Counted from the first letter of the stretch, positions 36,446-46,320 are shown. The stretch is DNA of 64,000 nucleotides from Salinisphaera hydrothermalis (GCF_040361195.1 NZ_APNE01000001.1); one strand, 5' to 3'. A program made the numbers and translations. Notes: generated by a model from the sequence alone, not told the origin.

Positions 36446-37285
36446 ATGAGTGACATCCCCGTTCTCGATACCCGGGCCCCGGCCGGTTTGACCCCCGGCT
36501 CGAATGCGGCCGAGAAACTGACCAAGCGACTGCGGCGTCAGGCCGGCCAAGCGATCGTCGATTACGGCATGATCCGTGAGGGCGAGCGCATCATGGTGTG
36601 TCTGTCCGGTGGCAAAGACAGCTATACGTTGCTGGATACCCTGCTGTATCTGCAGCAGGTGGCGCCGGTGTCGTTCACGCTGCGGGCGGTGAATCTGGAC
36701 CAGAAGCAGCCCGGCTTCCCCGAACATATCCTGCCGAACTATCTGTCCGAGCTCGGCGTGGACTACGAGATCATCGAGCGCGATACCTATTCGGTGGTCA
36801 CCGAAAAGATCGAGCCGGGCGCGACCATGTGCGGGCTGTGCTCGCGTCTACGGCGCGGCATTCTCTATCGCTATGCGCGCGAGAACGGCTTCACGCGGAT
36901 CGCGTTGGGGCATCATCGCGACGATATCGTGGAAACGATGTTTCTCAACATGTTCCATGGCGCGCGCATGGCTGCCATGCCGCCCAAGCTGAAGTCCGAC
37001 GACGGTGACAATGTCGTGATTCGGCCGCTGGCCTACTGCGCCGAGGCCGAGATCGAGAAGTATGCGCGGCTCAAGCAGTTCCCGATCATCCCCTGTAATC
37101 TCTGCGGCTCCCAAGAGAATCTGGCGCGCCAGAATGTCAAAGCCATGCTGGCCGATTGGGAACGCATCGATCCGGGGCGCAGCGAGCGCATCTTCCGATC
37201 GATGACACGGATCGCGCCGTCACAGATGGCCGATAACGATCTGTTCGATTTTGCCGGCCTCGAGACCGATGCCGACAGGGGTTGA
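36446..37285 (+). CDS. ttcA: TtcA, tRNA 2-thiocytidine synthetase
   Basis: 279 residues. PP-loop SGGKDSYTLL (about residues 53-62), the first CxxC in CGLCSRLRRG (about 131-140) and the second in PCNLCGSQ (about 216-223) bind an Fe-S cluster. It thiolates C32 in certain tRNAs using ATP and sulfur from a cysteine desulfurase. The gene is 61 bases after the kinase gene and may share its transcript. Confidence 0.97.
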   Translation: MSDIPVLDTRAPAGLTPGSNAAEKLTKRLRRQAGQAIVDYGMIREGERIMVCLSGGKDSYTLLDTLLYLQQVAPVSFTLRAVNLDQKQPGFPEHILPNYLSELGVDYEIIERDTYSVVTEKIEPGATMCGLCSRLRRGILYRYARENGFTRIALGHHRDDIVETMFLNMFHGARMAAMPPKLKSDDGDNVVIRPLAYCAEAEIEKYARLKQFPIIPCNLCGSQENLARQNVKAMLADWERIDPGRSERIFRSMTRIAPSQMADNDLFDFAGLETDADRG

Positions 37286-37333
37286 ATCCATCGCCGACGC
37301 GCGTGCGTAGCCGACGAGCGGCAGCGGCGGTTC

Positions 37334-37397
37334 TTGAAAACGATTCTCAATCTCCGCATACTCACGGATACGCTGTGCACGTTTGTACACTACAGCG
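37334..37397 (+). promoter_or_regulatory. desaturase promoter with FabR/DesT-like palindromic operator
   Basis: -35 TTGAAA (37334-37339), 17-base spacer, -10 CATACT (37357-37362); start expected near 37369. Just downstream is the dyad GTGCAC-GTTT-GTACAC (37375-37390). The 18-mer 37374-37391 matches, by my recollection of the Pseudomonas DesT operator AGTGAACGCTTGTTCACT, at 14 of 18 positions. A second dyad CGCTGT/ACAGCG (37371-37376, 37392-37397) brackets it. A repressor bound there would block the first transcribed bases. Confidence 0.6.
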
Positions 37398-37431
37398 AAA
37401 GACTGACGATTTCTGAGAGGCTCGCTGAGCA

Positions 37432-38637
37432 ATGAGCGAAAAGACCAAGCGGTTCAGGTTTCCGCAGAACCAGCACATGGATGACCACTTCGACTGGTGG
37501 AACTTCATGCCCATGGGGCTGATGCACGTGGCCCTGATCGGCATCTGGTGGACCGGTTTCACATGGACGTCGGTCGCGATGTGCGCGTTCTTGTACGTTG
37601 CGCGCGTATTCGGCATCACCGCCGGGTACCACCGTTATTTCTCGCACCGGGGCTATAAGACCAGCCGCGTATTCCAGTTCCTGCTGGCGCTGCTCGGTTC
37701 GACTGCGCTACAGAAAGGGCCGTTGTGGTGGTCCGCCAAGCACCGCGAGCATCATCGTGATACCGATGAGCCGGAAGATGCGCATTCGCCGCGCCACTAC
37801 GGCTTCCTCGATGCGCATGTGGGCTGGGTCTACCGCGAGGCCCGGTCGAGCCCGGACATGGATCTGATCAAGGATTTCTCCAAGTATCCGGAGATTCGCT
37901 GGATCGAGCGTCACCAGTTCCTGCCTGGCGTCACGCTGGCTGTGATCTGCTTCCTGATCGGCGGCTGGAGTGGTCTGCTGGTGGGCTGGTTGCTGTCGAC
38001 CATTCTGGTTTACCACGCCACCTTCACCATCAACTCGCTGGACCATATGTTCGGTCGCCAGCGTTACCTCACCGGTGACGATTCGCGTAACAACTGGATC
38101 ATGGCGCTGCTGTCGCTGGGCGAGGGGTGGCATAACAACCATCACTACTACCCGGCCACTGCGCGTAACGGCTTCTTCTGGTGGGAGTTCGACCCCACCT
38201 ATTACATGCTGGTGGGTTTGGAGAAAGTCGGCCTGGTATGGGATCTGCGTCAACCGCCGAAATCGATCCTGGCTAACGAGAAACCGCCGACCCAGAAGAT
38301 CATCGACAAGTGTGCGGTTTACATCGCCGCCGGCTTCTCGGCTGATCGCATCAGCGCCAACATCCGTGAGCGTTGGGAAGGCAGCCATGTGATGGAAGAT
38401 CTGCGCAAGCACGCGCGCGACAAATGGAGCGCGGCCGAAGCCTATCTGGCCGAGGTCGAGCTGCCGGAATTCCCGAGCGTCGACGAGCTCAAGGCGCGCG
38501 CGCACAAGCAGTTCAAGATCCGTCATGAAGGCTTGGATCGTGCCATCGAGCGGGCCCAGGATATGCTGCGGCGGTCGGTCGCTCACCGGCTGATCGAGCA
38601 GGCTCAGTCCGAGCAGGGGCACGTTCAGAAGGTCTGA
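37432..38637 (+). CDS. membrane acyl-CoA (delta-9 type) fatty acid desaturase
   Basis: 401 residues. Three histidine boxes bind the di-iron centre: HRYFSH (about residues 63-68), HREHHRD (about 103-109) and HNNHHYY (about 234-240). Four membrane helices fit around them. It would introduce a cis double bond into saturated acyl chains, adjusting membrane fluidity. The tail beyond about residue 300 is hydrophilic and helical. It is monocistronic, with a palindromic operator upstream and a strong terminator 34 bases downstream. No electron-transfer partner is adjacent. Confidence 0.93.
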   Translation: MSEKTKRFRFPQNQHMDDHFDWWNFMPMGLMHVALIGIWWTGFTWTSVAMCAFLYVARVFGITAGYHRYFSHRGYKTSRVFQFLLALLGSTALQKGPLWWSAKHREHHRDTDEPEDAHSPRHYGFLDAHVGWVYREARSSPDMDLIKDFSKYPEIRWIERHQFLPGVTLAVICFLIGGWSGLLVGWLLSTILVYHATFTINSLDHMFGRQRYLTGDDSRNNWIMALLSLGEGWHNNHHYYPATARNGFFWWEFDPTYYMLVGLEKVGLVWDLRQPPKSILANEKPPTQKIIDKCAVYIAAGFSADRISANIRERWEGSHVMEDLRKHARDKWSAAEAYLAEVELPEFPSVDELKARAHKQFKIRHEGLDRAIERAQDMLRRSVAHRLIEQAQSEQGHVQKV

Positions 38638-38671
38638 TGCTTTCACGGCACAAGCCCGCTCTGAAAAGCAG

Positions 38672-38701
38672 CCCGCGACGGTTTCCGTCGCGGGTTTTTT
38701 T
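38672..38701 (+). terminator. strong intrinsic terminator after the desaturase
   Basis: CCCGCGACGG (38672-38681), TTT loop, CCGTCGCGGG (38685-38694), then seven T (38695-38701). Confidence 0.95.
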
Positions 38702-38869
38702 ATGCAGGGGGGCAAACAGGCCCGGGCGCCGCGCCGGGGATCGGCGCTTCGCTTCGGGCTTGCCGTGGCCAGATGCCGGTAAAAAAAGTGGCGATAGTGT
38801 GCGGGGCAGCCGTGTTGTCGCTCCGTGCGCAAAGGCGGGCGCCACCTGTGGGATGCGCGCCGCTTTCAA

Positions 38870-38885
38870 GCCTATTCCAATAGGC
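38870..38885 (-). terminator. small hairpin downstream of the channel gene
   Basis: GCCTATT-CC-AATAGGC perfect inverted repeat 55 bases past the channel stop. On the minus strand only two T follow, so termination is uncertain. Confidence 0.3.
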
Positions 38886-38939
38886 TCTTAAGCTTCTGCC
38901 CGTGCGTCGGTGGAGGTCGGCCAGCGGGCTGGTATTGGC

Positions 38940-39824
38940 TCAGTCGAGTTTGTCGCGAGCGCTCGCCTGTTCTTCGTCGACCGGCGCGTCGTCTTCCGGC
39001 TCATGACTGAGATCGCCGCCACAGAACTTACAATAATCGGCATCGATCTCGTGACCGCTGCGCTCACAGTGCGGGCACAGGGTCTTCCTGCGCTGGGCAG
39101 AGATCTCGTTGGTCAGTTCGGCCGTGATGATGCCGCCGGTGACGGCGAGAATCGCATAGCCGCCGAGGATGGCCACGCCGGCGATGGCCTGGCCGAGCGG
39201 CGTCGACGGCGAGATATCGCCGTAGCCGACCGTGGTGATGGTTACGATGGCCCAGTAGATCGAGCGCGGAATGCTGGTGAACCCGTGGGCCGGGCCTTCG
39301 ACGACATACATCAGGGCCCCGAGAATGGTGACCATCAGCGCCAGCATGCCCAGAAAAATCTGCATCTTGCGCTGGGCGTGGCGTAGGGCTCGCGTCATCA
39401 CGCCAGCGTCGTTTGCGTAACGGACCAGCTTGAGCACCCGGAAGATCCGCATCATGCGCAGGGTGCGAACCGCGACGAGGTACTGGGCCTCGGGCAGCAA
39501 AAGGCCGATATACAAAGGCAGGATCGAGACCAGATCGACCAGGCCGTAGAAGCTGAAGATATAGGCCCAGCGGCGGCGCGCGGCATAGATACGGGCCGCG
39601 TATTCGAGGCTGAACGCGAGGGTGAATAGCCATTCGAGCGCCTGCAGGAGGGCACCGGATTGGGCTTCGATGGCTGCGACCGAGACCAGCATGAGATTGA
39701 TCACGCTGGCGACGATCAGCACGAGGAGGACGATATCGAAGCCTCGGCCCGCAGGGGTGTCGGTGCCGAAGATGACAGTTCGAAGCCAGAGCCTCAGGCC
39801 GGTGTCCGTGCTATGAGCGATCAC
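38940..39824 (-). CDS. voltage-gated-type K+ channel with C-terminal zinc ribbon
   Basis: 294 residues, GTG start at 39824. Six membrane segments are predictable; S4 carries regularly spaced arginines (RTLRMMRIFRVLKLVR, about 119-134) and the pore has the K+ filter TVGYGD at 198-203. After S6 the soluble tail holds CPHC and CKFC, two pairs about 13 residues apart (roughly residues 250-268), a zinc-ribbon-like module, then an acidic end. Zn ribbons on Kv-type bacterial channels are seen in some ion-transporter family members but their role is unclear to me. The gene begins 12 bases after the NlpC/P60 gene, so the two are probably cotranscribed. Confidence 0.88.
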   Translation of the reverse strand: MIAHSTDTGLRLWLRTVIFGTDTPAGRGFDIVLLVLIVASVINLMLVSVAAIEAQSGALLQALEWLFTLAFSLEYAARIYAARRRWAYIFSFYGLVDLVSILPLYIGLLLPEAQYLVAVRTLRMMRIFRVLKLVRYANDAGVMTRALRHAQRKMQIFLGMLALMVTILGALMYVVEGPAHGFTSIPRSIYWAIVTITTVGYGDISPSTPLGQAIAGVAILGGYAILAVTGGIITAELTNEISAQRRKTLCPHCERSGHEIDADYCKFCGGDLSHEPEDDAPVDEEQASARDKLD

Positions 39825-39836
39825 GCGACCCGTCGG

Positions 39837-40403
39837 TTACATACGGCTGGTGGCCAGTATCCGGCGGGCCTGCCAGTAGTGATGACGCCAGTAGATGTTG
39901 TCCAGACGCGAAATCGTCACGCCCTGACTGCTGGAGGCGTGCATGAAACGTCCCCGGCCGAGATAGATCCCGACGTGATGCGACAGCGCCCCGGTCTTGA
40001 AGAACACCAGGTCGCCGGCCTCGAGGTCCTGGCGCGGGATCGACATGCCCACCTGGGCCTGCTCGACGGTGGTACGCGGCAGTTCATAGGATTCGACCGT
40101 ATCCACGGTTTGGCGCACGAAGCTCGAGCAGTCCACCCCGTTGCGGCTCTGCCCCCCGTATCGATACGGGGTACCGGCCCAGCGTTCGTAGACCTGATGC
40201 AGGGCGGCTTCCAGCCGGGCTGTCGCGCTCGACAGCATGCCCGGATCGGAGTCGTCGGTACCGCGGCCGTCGCGTTGCTTTACGCTGCCGCCGGCCCGAC
40301 TCAGGTCGGTATGCCCCCGCTGCAATCCCTGGCTGGCGCATCCGCTAGCGACCAGAGTCACCGCCATGATGATGATGAATCGATAGCTCCGCAGACGCGG
40401 CAT
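39837..40403 (-). CDS. NlpC/P60-family peptidoglycan hydrolase lipoprotein
   Basis: 188 residues from 40403, giving a compact lipoprotein signal with lipobox ASGC; ATGs at 40421 and 40499 also exist. The catalytic Cys is in GVDCSSFVRQT, the His in LSHHVGIYLG, and the polar third residue lies in FMHASSSQGV. This is the fold of D,L-endopeptidases such as MepS, which open peptidoglycan cross-bridges for growth. Upstream of, and probably cotranscribed with, the channel gene. Confidence 0.9.
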   Translation of the reverse strand: MPRLRSYRFIIIMAVTLVASGCASQGLQRGHTDLSRAGGSVKQRDGRGTDDSDPGMLSSATARLEAALHQVYERWAGTPYRYGGQSRNGVDCSSFVRQTVDTVESYELPRTTVEQAQVGMSIPRQDLEAGDLVFFKTGALSHHVGIYLGRGRFMHASSSQGVTISRLDNIYWRHHYWQARRILATSRM

Positions 40404-40548
40404 GGACACCGCTCTACGCATCAGAGCCATCCCCCAACCCCTTCGGCTCATGCCGTCTGTTGTCGTGATTGCCAAACCGCGCCCTCGCAACCCCTGCACA
40501 AGCTGCTTAAGATAGACGCATGGACTGCGCCCTGAAAAGCCCTAACGC

Positions 40549-42087
40549 ATGACTCCGTCCGTTACCGTAGCCGCTGTGGACCTCGGTTCCAACAGTTTTC
40601 ACATGTTGGTCGTGCGGTCTGAACAGGGTCAGCGACGCGTTCTGGATCGCATCAAGGAGTCGGTTCGCCTGGCCGGCGGGCTTTCGGCGGATGGTCGTCT
40701 CGACGAGGAGACCCAGCAACGGGCGCTCGATTGTCTGGCCCGGTTCGGTCAGCGGCTGGCCCAGTTCGATGCGACCCGGGTGCGCGTGGTGGGCACCAAT
40801 ACGCTGCGTCAGGCGCGGGGGGCGGGCCAATTCATCGCCCGGGCCGAAGCGGCGCTGGGCCACCCCATCGAAATCATCTATGGGGTCGAGGAAGCCCGTC
40901 TGATCTATGCCGGGGTGGCCGAAGACCTGGATGCCGGGGCGGCGCAACGGCTGGTGGTGGATATCGGCGGCGGTTCGACCGAGCTCGTGATTGGTCGCGG
41001 GCCGCAGGCATATCGTGCGGAGAGCGTGGCATTAGGCGCGGTGACCTATACCGCGCGGTTTTTCGCCAGCGGCAAGATCGACAAATCGTCCTGGAAGGCC
41101 GCGGTCACCGAGGCTCGCCTCGCGCTCGAGCCGCTGGCCTACGATTATGGCGAACTTGGCTGGGATGTGGCCATCGGCGCGTCCGGCAGTATCAAGTCGA
41201 TCGCCCGGGCGGTGGGCGCCGACGGGCCGGGTGAACTGATCACCGGTGATGCGTTGGAAAAGCTGGCACGTCGCTTGTACAAGGCCGGCTCGGTCGAGAA
41301 GCTGTCGCCGGACGGGGTCTCAGCCGAGCGCCGCGCGATTTTTGCCGGTGGCCTCGCGGTGCTGGTGGGCGTGTTCGAAAGCCTTGGCATCCAGGCCATG
41401 CAAGTCTCGGACAAGGCGCTGCGCGAAGGGGTGATCAGCGATTTGTTGGGCCGGTTGTCCGCGCACGACTCACGCGATGATGGGGTGGACGATGCCGCCC
41501 GACGATTCGTGATCGATCGCGAGCACGGCCGGCGTGTGGCCGACACTGCGACGCGGCTGTGGCGCTCCGGCCATGGCGGCGATGCCGCCGATGACGACAA
41601 TGGGCTCGCCGAGGCCGCGCGGGTGCTGCGCTGGGCCGCGATGCTGCACGAAATTGGTCTTGTGGTGGCCCATCGGGCCTATCACAAGCACGGTGAATAC
41701 CTGCTCGACAACGCCGATATCCGCGGTTTCTCCCAGGCCGACCAACATCTGCTGGCGACCATCGTACGTTTGCACCGCGGGCGTTTTCGCACCGAGCTGA
41801 TCGATGCTCTGCCGCCGGTGTGGCAGTCACGCACCTGGGACATCGTACTGGCGCTGCGTATTGCAGTAATTTTGCATCGCGGACGCAATCCCGCGACGCG
41901 TCCGCCGGTCACGTTCACCCACGGCGACAAGAAGCTCACGGTATCGATCGATACGGAGTGGCTCGCCCAACGCCCGCTCACGCGCACCGATCTAGAGCAC
42001 GAGGGAGAGCGCCTGGCCAAGGCCGGCCTTACCCTCGATCTCGTGGAAACGACGATCCCCGAGGCGGCGACGCCAGTCCGCCAATGA
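40549..42087 (+). CDS. ppx: exopolyphosphatase / pppGpp phosphatase (Ppx/GppA)
   Basis: 512 residues. Hsp70/actin-fold motifs: AAVDLGSNSFHMLV (about 6-19), VVDIGGGSTELVIG (about 138-151), and the C-terminal HD-like domain with LHEIGLVVAHRAYHKHG. It processively removes phosphate from polyphosphate and may also hydrolyse pppGpp. The last four codons and the TGA stop (42074 to 42087) fall within the first module of repeat block C, so the native C-terminus was probably replaced by the repeat. No ppk gene is adjacent. Confidence 0.93.
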   Translation: MTPSVTVAAVDLGSNSFHMLVVRSEQGQRRVLDRIKESVRLAGGLSADGRLDEETQQRALDCLARFGQRLAQFDATRVRVVGTNTLRQARGAGQFIARAEAALGHPIEIIYGVEEARLIYAGVAEDLDAGAAQRLVVDIGGGSTELVIGRGPQAYRAESVALGAVTYTARFFASGKIDKSSWKAAVTEARLALEPLAYDYGELGWDVAIGASGSIKSIARAVGADGPGELITGDALEKLARRLYKAGSVEKLSPDGVSAERRAIFAGGLAVLVGVFESLGIQAMQVSDKALREGVISDLLGRLSAHDSRDDGVDDAARRFVIDREHGRRVADTATRLWRSGHGGDAADDDNGLAEAARVLRWAAMLHEIGLVVAHRAYHKHGEYLLDNADIRGFSQADQHLLATIVRLHRGRFRTELIDALPPVWQSRTWDIVLALRIAVILHRGRNPATRPPVTFTHGDKKLTVSIDTEWLAQRPLTRTDLEHEGERLAKAGLTLDLVETTIPEAATPVRQ

Positions 42088-43243
42088 ACGCGAAGTGCGC
42101 AAATGACGGATGGGGTTTGCGACCCGGATGATGCGGGGCGCCGCTGTGCTTTTCTGGCTTCGTTCCTTAGAAGAAAACTGTCCGCAGATCAACGCCGATT
42201 CACACAGATGCGGTTCGGCTTTCGCGGCGTAGCGGGTTCGAGGCGCTAACGGGCGACGGAGTCGAACGAGGCTTGCGACCCAATTGATTCGTTCGGGAAC
42301 GGAGGGCATAGCACAATTTGCGCCCAGGTCGAACTCACGCCCCTGATGGTTAACCGCCATCTGCGTGATCTGCGTCGATCTACGGATCAATGCCTTAAGA
42401 GGAACGAAGAGAGCAGTCACGTGGCGCCCCGAAACCAAGGCGGTCGTTAAATCCAGTCCGCCAATGAACGCGAATAACGCCAATGGCGGATTGGTATTTC
42501 GACCTGGGGGATGCGGGGCGCCGTTCGCTTGTCGGGCTTTGTTCCCTCGAAAAAGGCTCTCCGCCGATCAACGCCGATTTACACAGATGCGGTTCGGCTT
42601 TCGCGGCGCAGCGGCCCCGGGGCGCTAACGGGCGACGGAGTCGAACGAGGCTTGCGACCCAATTGATTCGTTCGGGAACGGAGGGCATAGCGCAATTTGC
42701 GCCCCGGTCGAACTTACGCCTCTGATGGTTAACCGCCATCTGCGTGATCTGCGTCGATCTGCGGATCAATGCCTTAAGGAACGAAGAGAGCAGTCACGTG
42801 GCGCCCCGAATCCTCCGGGTCGCAAATCCAGTCCGCCAATGAACGCGAAGTGCGCAAATGACGGATTAGGTTTGCGACCCGGAGGATTCGGGGCGCCGCT
42901 GTGCTTTTCTGGCTTCGTTCCTTAGAAGAAAACTGTCCGCCGATCAACGCCGATTTACACAGATGCGGTTCGGCTTTCCCGGCGCAGCGGCCCCGGGCGC
43001 TAACGGGCGACGAAGCCGAACAACGCGTGCAACTATATTGATTCGTACGGGAACGAAGCGCATACCGCAATTTGCGCCCCGGTCGAACTCACGCCTCTGA
43101 TGGTTAACCGCCATCTGCGTGATCTGCGAAATCTGCGGATCAATGTCTCAAGGAACGAAGAGAGCAGCCACGCAGCGCCCCGAAACCAGGAATGTCGCAA
43201 ACCCAGTCCGCCATTTGCGCCCTTGGCGTTCATTGGCGGACTG
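42074..43243. repeat. dispersed repeat block C: three tandem units of 375-380 bp plus terminal hairpin
   Basis: Units start at 42074, 42454 and 42829, each opening with CAGTCCGCCAATGAACGCG; the block closes with a hairpin at 43204-43243 (CAGTCCGCCA...TGGCGGACTG). Each unit contains a GGGGCGCC tract, a TTCGTTCC tract, a CAGATCAACGCC-type tract, a GGCGCTAACGGGCGACG tract, a TTCGGGAACG tract, then three ATCTGCG copies about 9-10 bases apart (42722-42770 in the second unit) and CAATGCCTTAAGG. The last part is the reverse complement of block B's unit, so the block is the same family in opposite orientation. Fills 42088-43277; no gene supported. Confidence 0.85.
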
Positions 43244-43277
43244 AAACTGCTATGGGTTGCCCCGCGGGTCGTTTTTT

Positions 43278-44897
<1,620 letters not shown>

Positions 44898-44950
44898 TTT
44901 GCACTCCGATCGGACGACCGAACGTTCGTATGTCGCTGAGTCGACTCGAA

Positions 44951-44972
44951 ATCATAGCTGTATAGTACAGCT
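44951..44972 (-). promoter_or_regulatory. dyad operator-like site in the putative prfC promoter
   Basis: Perfect inverted repeat AGCTGTA-TAG-TACAGCT at 44956-44972. On the minus strand a good -10, TATGAT (44951-44956), abuts it, so the dyad would lie in the promoter spacer 54 bases upstream of prfC. The same region would also be upstream of the + strand RNA candidate. It does not fit the CTG-N10-CAG form of a LexA box. Confidence 0.4.
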
Positions 44973-45033
44973 CTATGTTCCATTAAAAGAAATTTAATTA
45001 GCCTCGGTTAGGGCCGATGACTATATTTGATCT

Positions 45034-45214
45034 CGACGGCAGCGGCGCAATACCGCTGCCACCGCAGAAACGGTGTCCCCCTTCACCGACTCTGCCCGCA
45101 TAGCCGCATCCTACCCGAGTCGGGCGGCTATGCTTCAGGGTGTCGCCCGCCCCCTGGCGGCGCCCACTGGCTGGCCCGGATCGGATGCCCTCCCGATCCG
45201 GGCCTCTTTTTTTT
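45034..45214 (+). ncRNA. candidate structured small RNA: five consecutive stem-loops
   Basis: Between divergent-side gene prfC and acyP, with no + strand gene. Hairpins: (1) 45038-45060, 8 bp GGCAGCGG/CCGCTGCC; (2) 45064-45095, GCAGA/TCTGC and CGGTG/CACCG around a 2x2 internal loop, apical TCCCCCTT; (3) 45098-45133, perfect 10 bp GCATAGCCGC/GCGGCTATGC; (4) 45138-45165, ten pairs including two G-U, apical CGCCCCCT; (5) the terminator at 45173-45204. A -10-like TATATT lies at 45022-45027 (poor -35), placing the start near 45034. Three apical loops are C-rich, which could pair with purine-rich ribosome binding sites. I do not recognise it as 6S, 4.5S, tmRNA or RNase P RNA. 44973-45021 shows no other feature. 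Confidence 0.6.
45173..45214 (+). terminator. strong intrinsic terminator with no upstream + strand gene
   Basis: GGCCCGGATCGG (45173-45184), 8-base loop, CCGATCCGGGCC (45193-45204), then TCTTTTTTTT. Polarity is + strand only: the minus-strand reading has no T run after the stem, so it does not serve the minus-strand acyP gene. Confidence 0.93.
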
Positions 45215-45238
45215 GGGACTACGATAACGAACGCAGTG

Positions 45239-45511
45239 TCAGGTCACCGTGAACGGTGACGGCAGATCGGTATCGTCCGCGTTCTGTTCGGATACCTCGC
45301 CGACCCGAGCCATGCCGGGGCCGTCGTGCAGCCAAACGCGCAGCGCGTCGAGATCCTCGGGGGCGCCGCGTGCCATGAGTTCCACATCGCCGTCGGCGCG
45401 GTTTCTTACCCAGCCGTCGAGCGACAGTTTACGGGCTGCATCGCTGGTGGCGGCTCGAAAACCCACGCCCTGAACCCGGCCGCGGACACGGAAATATCGT
45501 GTTTCGGACAT
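45239..45511 (-). CDS. acyP: acylphosphatase
   Basis: 90 residues from ATG at 45511, the usual size. The phosphate-binding signature RGRVQGVGFRAAT (about 9-21) with its catalytic Arg, and the catalytic Asn in GWVRNRADGDVEL, are present. It hydrolyses carboxyl-phosphate bonds such as acetyl- or carbamoyl-phosphate. It stops just 24 bases from the RNA candidate's terminator, and its start is 56 bases from a divergent gene of unknown function. Confidence 0.95.
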   Translation of the reverse strand: MSETRYFRVRGRVQGVGFRAATSDAARKLSLDGWVRNRADGDVELMARGAPEDLDALRVWLHDGPGMARVGEVSEQNADDTDLPSPFTVT

Positions 45512-45567
45512 GGCGTATTGCGCGCGTATACTCAAAGCCCAGATTGTACATGTTCGGAGACGCGTGC

Positions 45568-46251
45568 ATGTGGCAGGCCTTTAAACGACGGGCGACGCGG
45601 TTGAGCAGTTTGGCGGCGGTCGATCGGGTCGGCCCGCGGGAGGCGAGTCTGCGGCTCACGTTGCCCAACCCCTACGGCGGCCCGGCCTGGGTGACGGCCA
45701 CAGTCGCCTTGTCGAGCCGTCCGCGCGGCATGGGAGAAACCGTACGCGTGCGTGGGCATATCGATAGCTGTTTTCGGATGCCCGCGGACAGCGGCGATCG
45801 GGAGGCGTTGGCGCACGACGCCGGCAACGATACACACCCGCTGATGCGATACGGCCGCCAGGCCGCGGCCTCTTTGACGCGCCGGGCGCTCGAGCGTCTG
45901 CCGCGTGCGGCGCGCATGCGGCTCGCCGAGCAGCGGCGACAGAACTGGATCGACATGCAGATCAGCACGGCACCGCTGGATGCAGGCGCCGCCGCGTTGA
46001 TGCCGGAGCGGTTACGAGCGGTCTACGGCGACGCGTTGCCTCAGATTGCACCCGGCGGGCCGCGTGTCGGTGTCTGGTCCGGGCCGGCCGGCGGCGCTCG
46101 CGGCGGCATGGCCCGGCTGGCGATGATTCAGTTCGACCAGAACGACCTCAGCTCCGATGCACGCGGCGACGATCGCGAGCGTTTCAGCCTGAATCTGAGC
46201 ATTGCCGAGGTCGTCGAGCCGGCGGCCGGCGACGATCGCGACGTGGACTGA
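45568..46251 (+). CDS. hypothetical protein, no family recognised
   Basis: 227 residues from 45568, chosen because CGGAG lies eight bases upstream; ATGs at 45550 and 45499 are in frame. It is rich in Arg and Ala, with no signal peptide or membrane helix. Near residue 45 it contains TLPNPYGGPAW, and the C-terminal part has GGARGGMARLAMIQFDQND. Codon use is GC-rich at third positions like its neighbours, which supports a real gene. A TATACT at 45527-45532 may be its -10. Function unknown. Confidence 0.55.
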   Translation: MWQAFKRRATRLSSLAAVDRVGPREASLRLTLPNPYGGPAWVTATVALSSRPRGMGETVRVRGHIDSCFRMPADSGDREALAHDAGNDTHPLMRYGRQAAASLTRRALERLPRAARMRLAEQRRQNWIDMQISTAPLDAGAAALMPERLRAVYGDALPQIAPGGPRVGVWSGPAGGARGGMARLAMIQFDQNDLSSDARGDDRERFSLNLSIAEVVEPAAGDDRDVD

Positions 46252-46320
46252 AACCGGCCGCGTCGGGCGCTCGGCTGGGCTGAGGCCATTCGCCGGGAAA
46301 CATAGCCGGCCTCCATGCAG

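Noticed and set aside
42074..43243. CRISPR-like regular spacing of CAGTCCGCC modules
   Set aside because: Period of about 375 bp with conserved, not unique, intervening DNA; no cas genes.
44956..44972. LexA box
   Set aside because: CTG and CAG are separated by 7 rather than 10 bases.
45034..45214. 6S, 4.5S, tmRNA or RNase P RNA
   Set aside because: Lacks a single long bulged duplex, the SRP loop, tRNA-like ends or the conserved GAGGAAAGTCC-type motif.
45027..45227. 66-codon + strand frame across the RNA candidate
   Set aside because: It runs through all five stem-loops and into the terminator T run; no RBS or plausible protein features.
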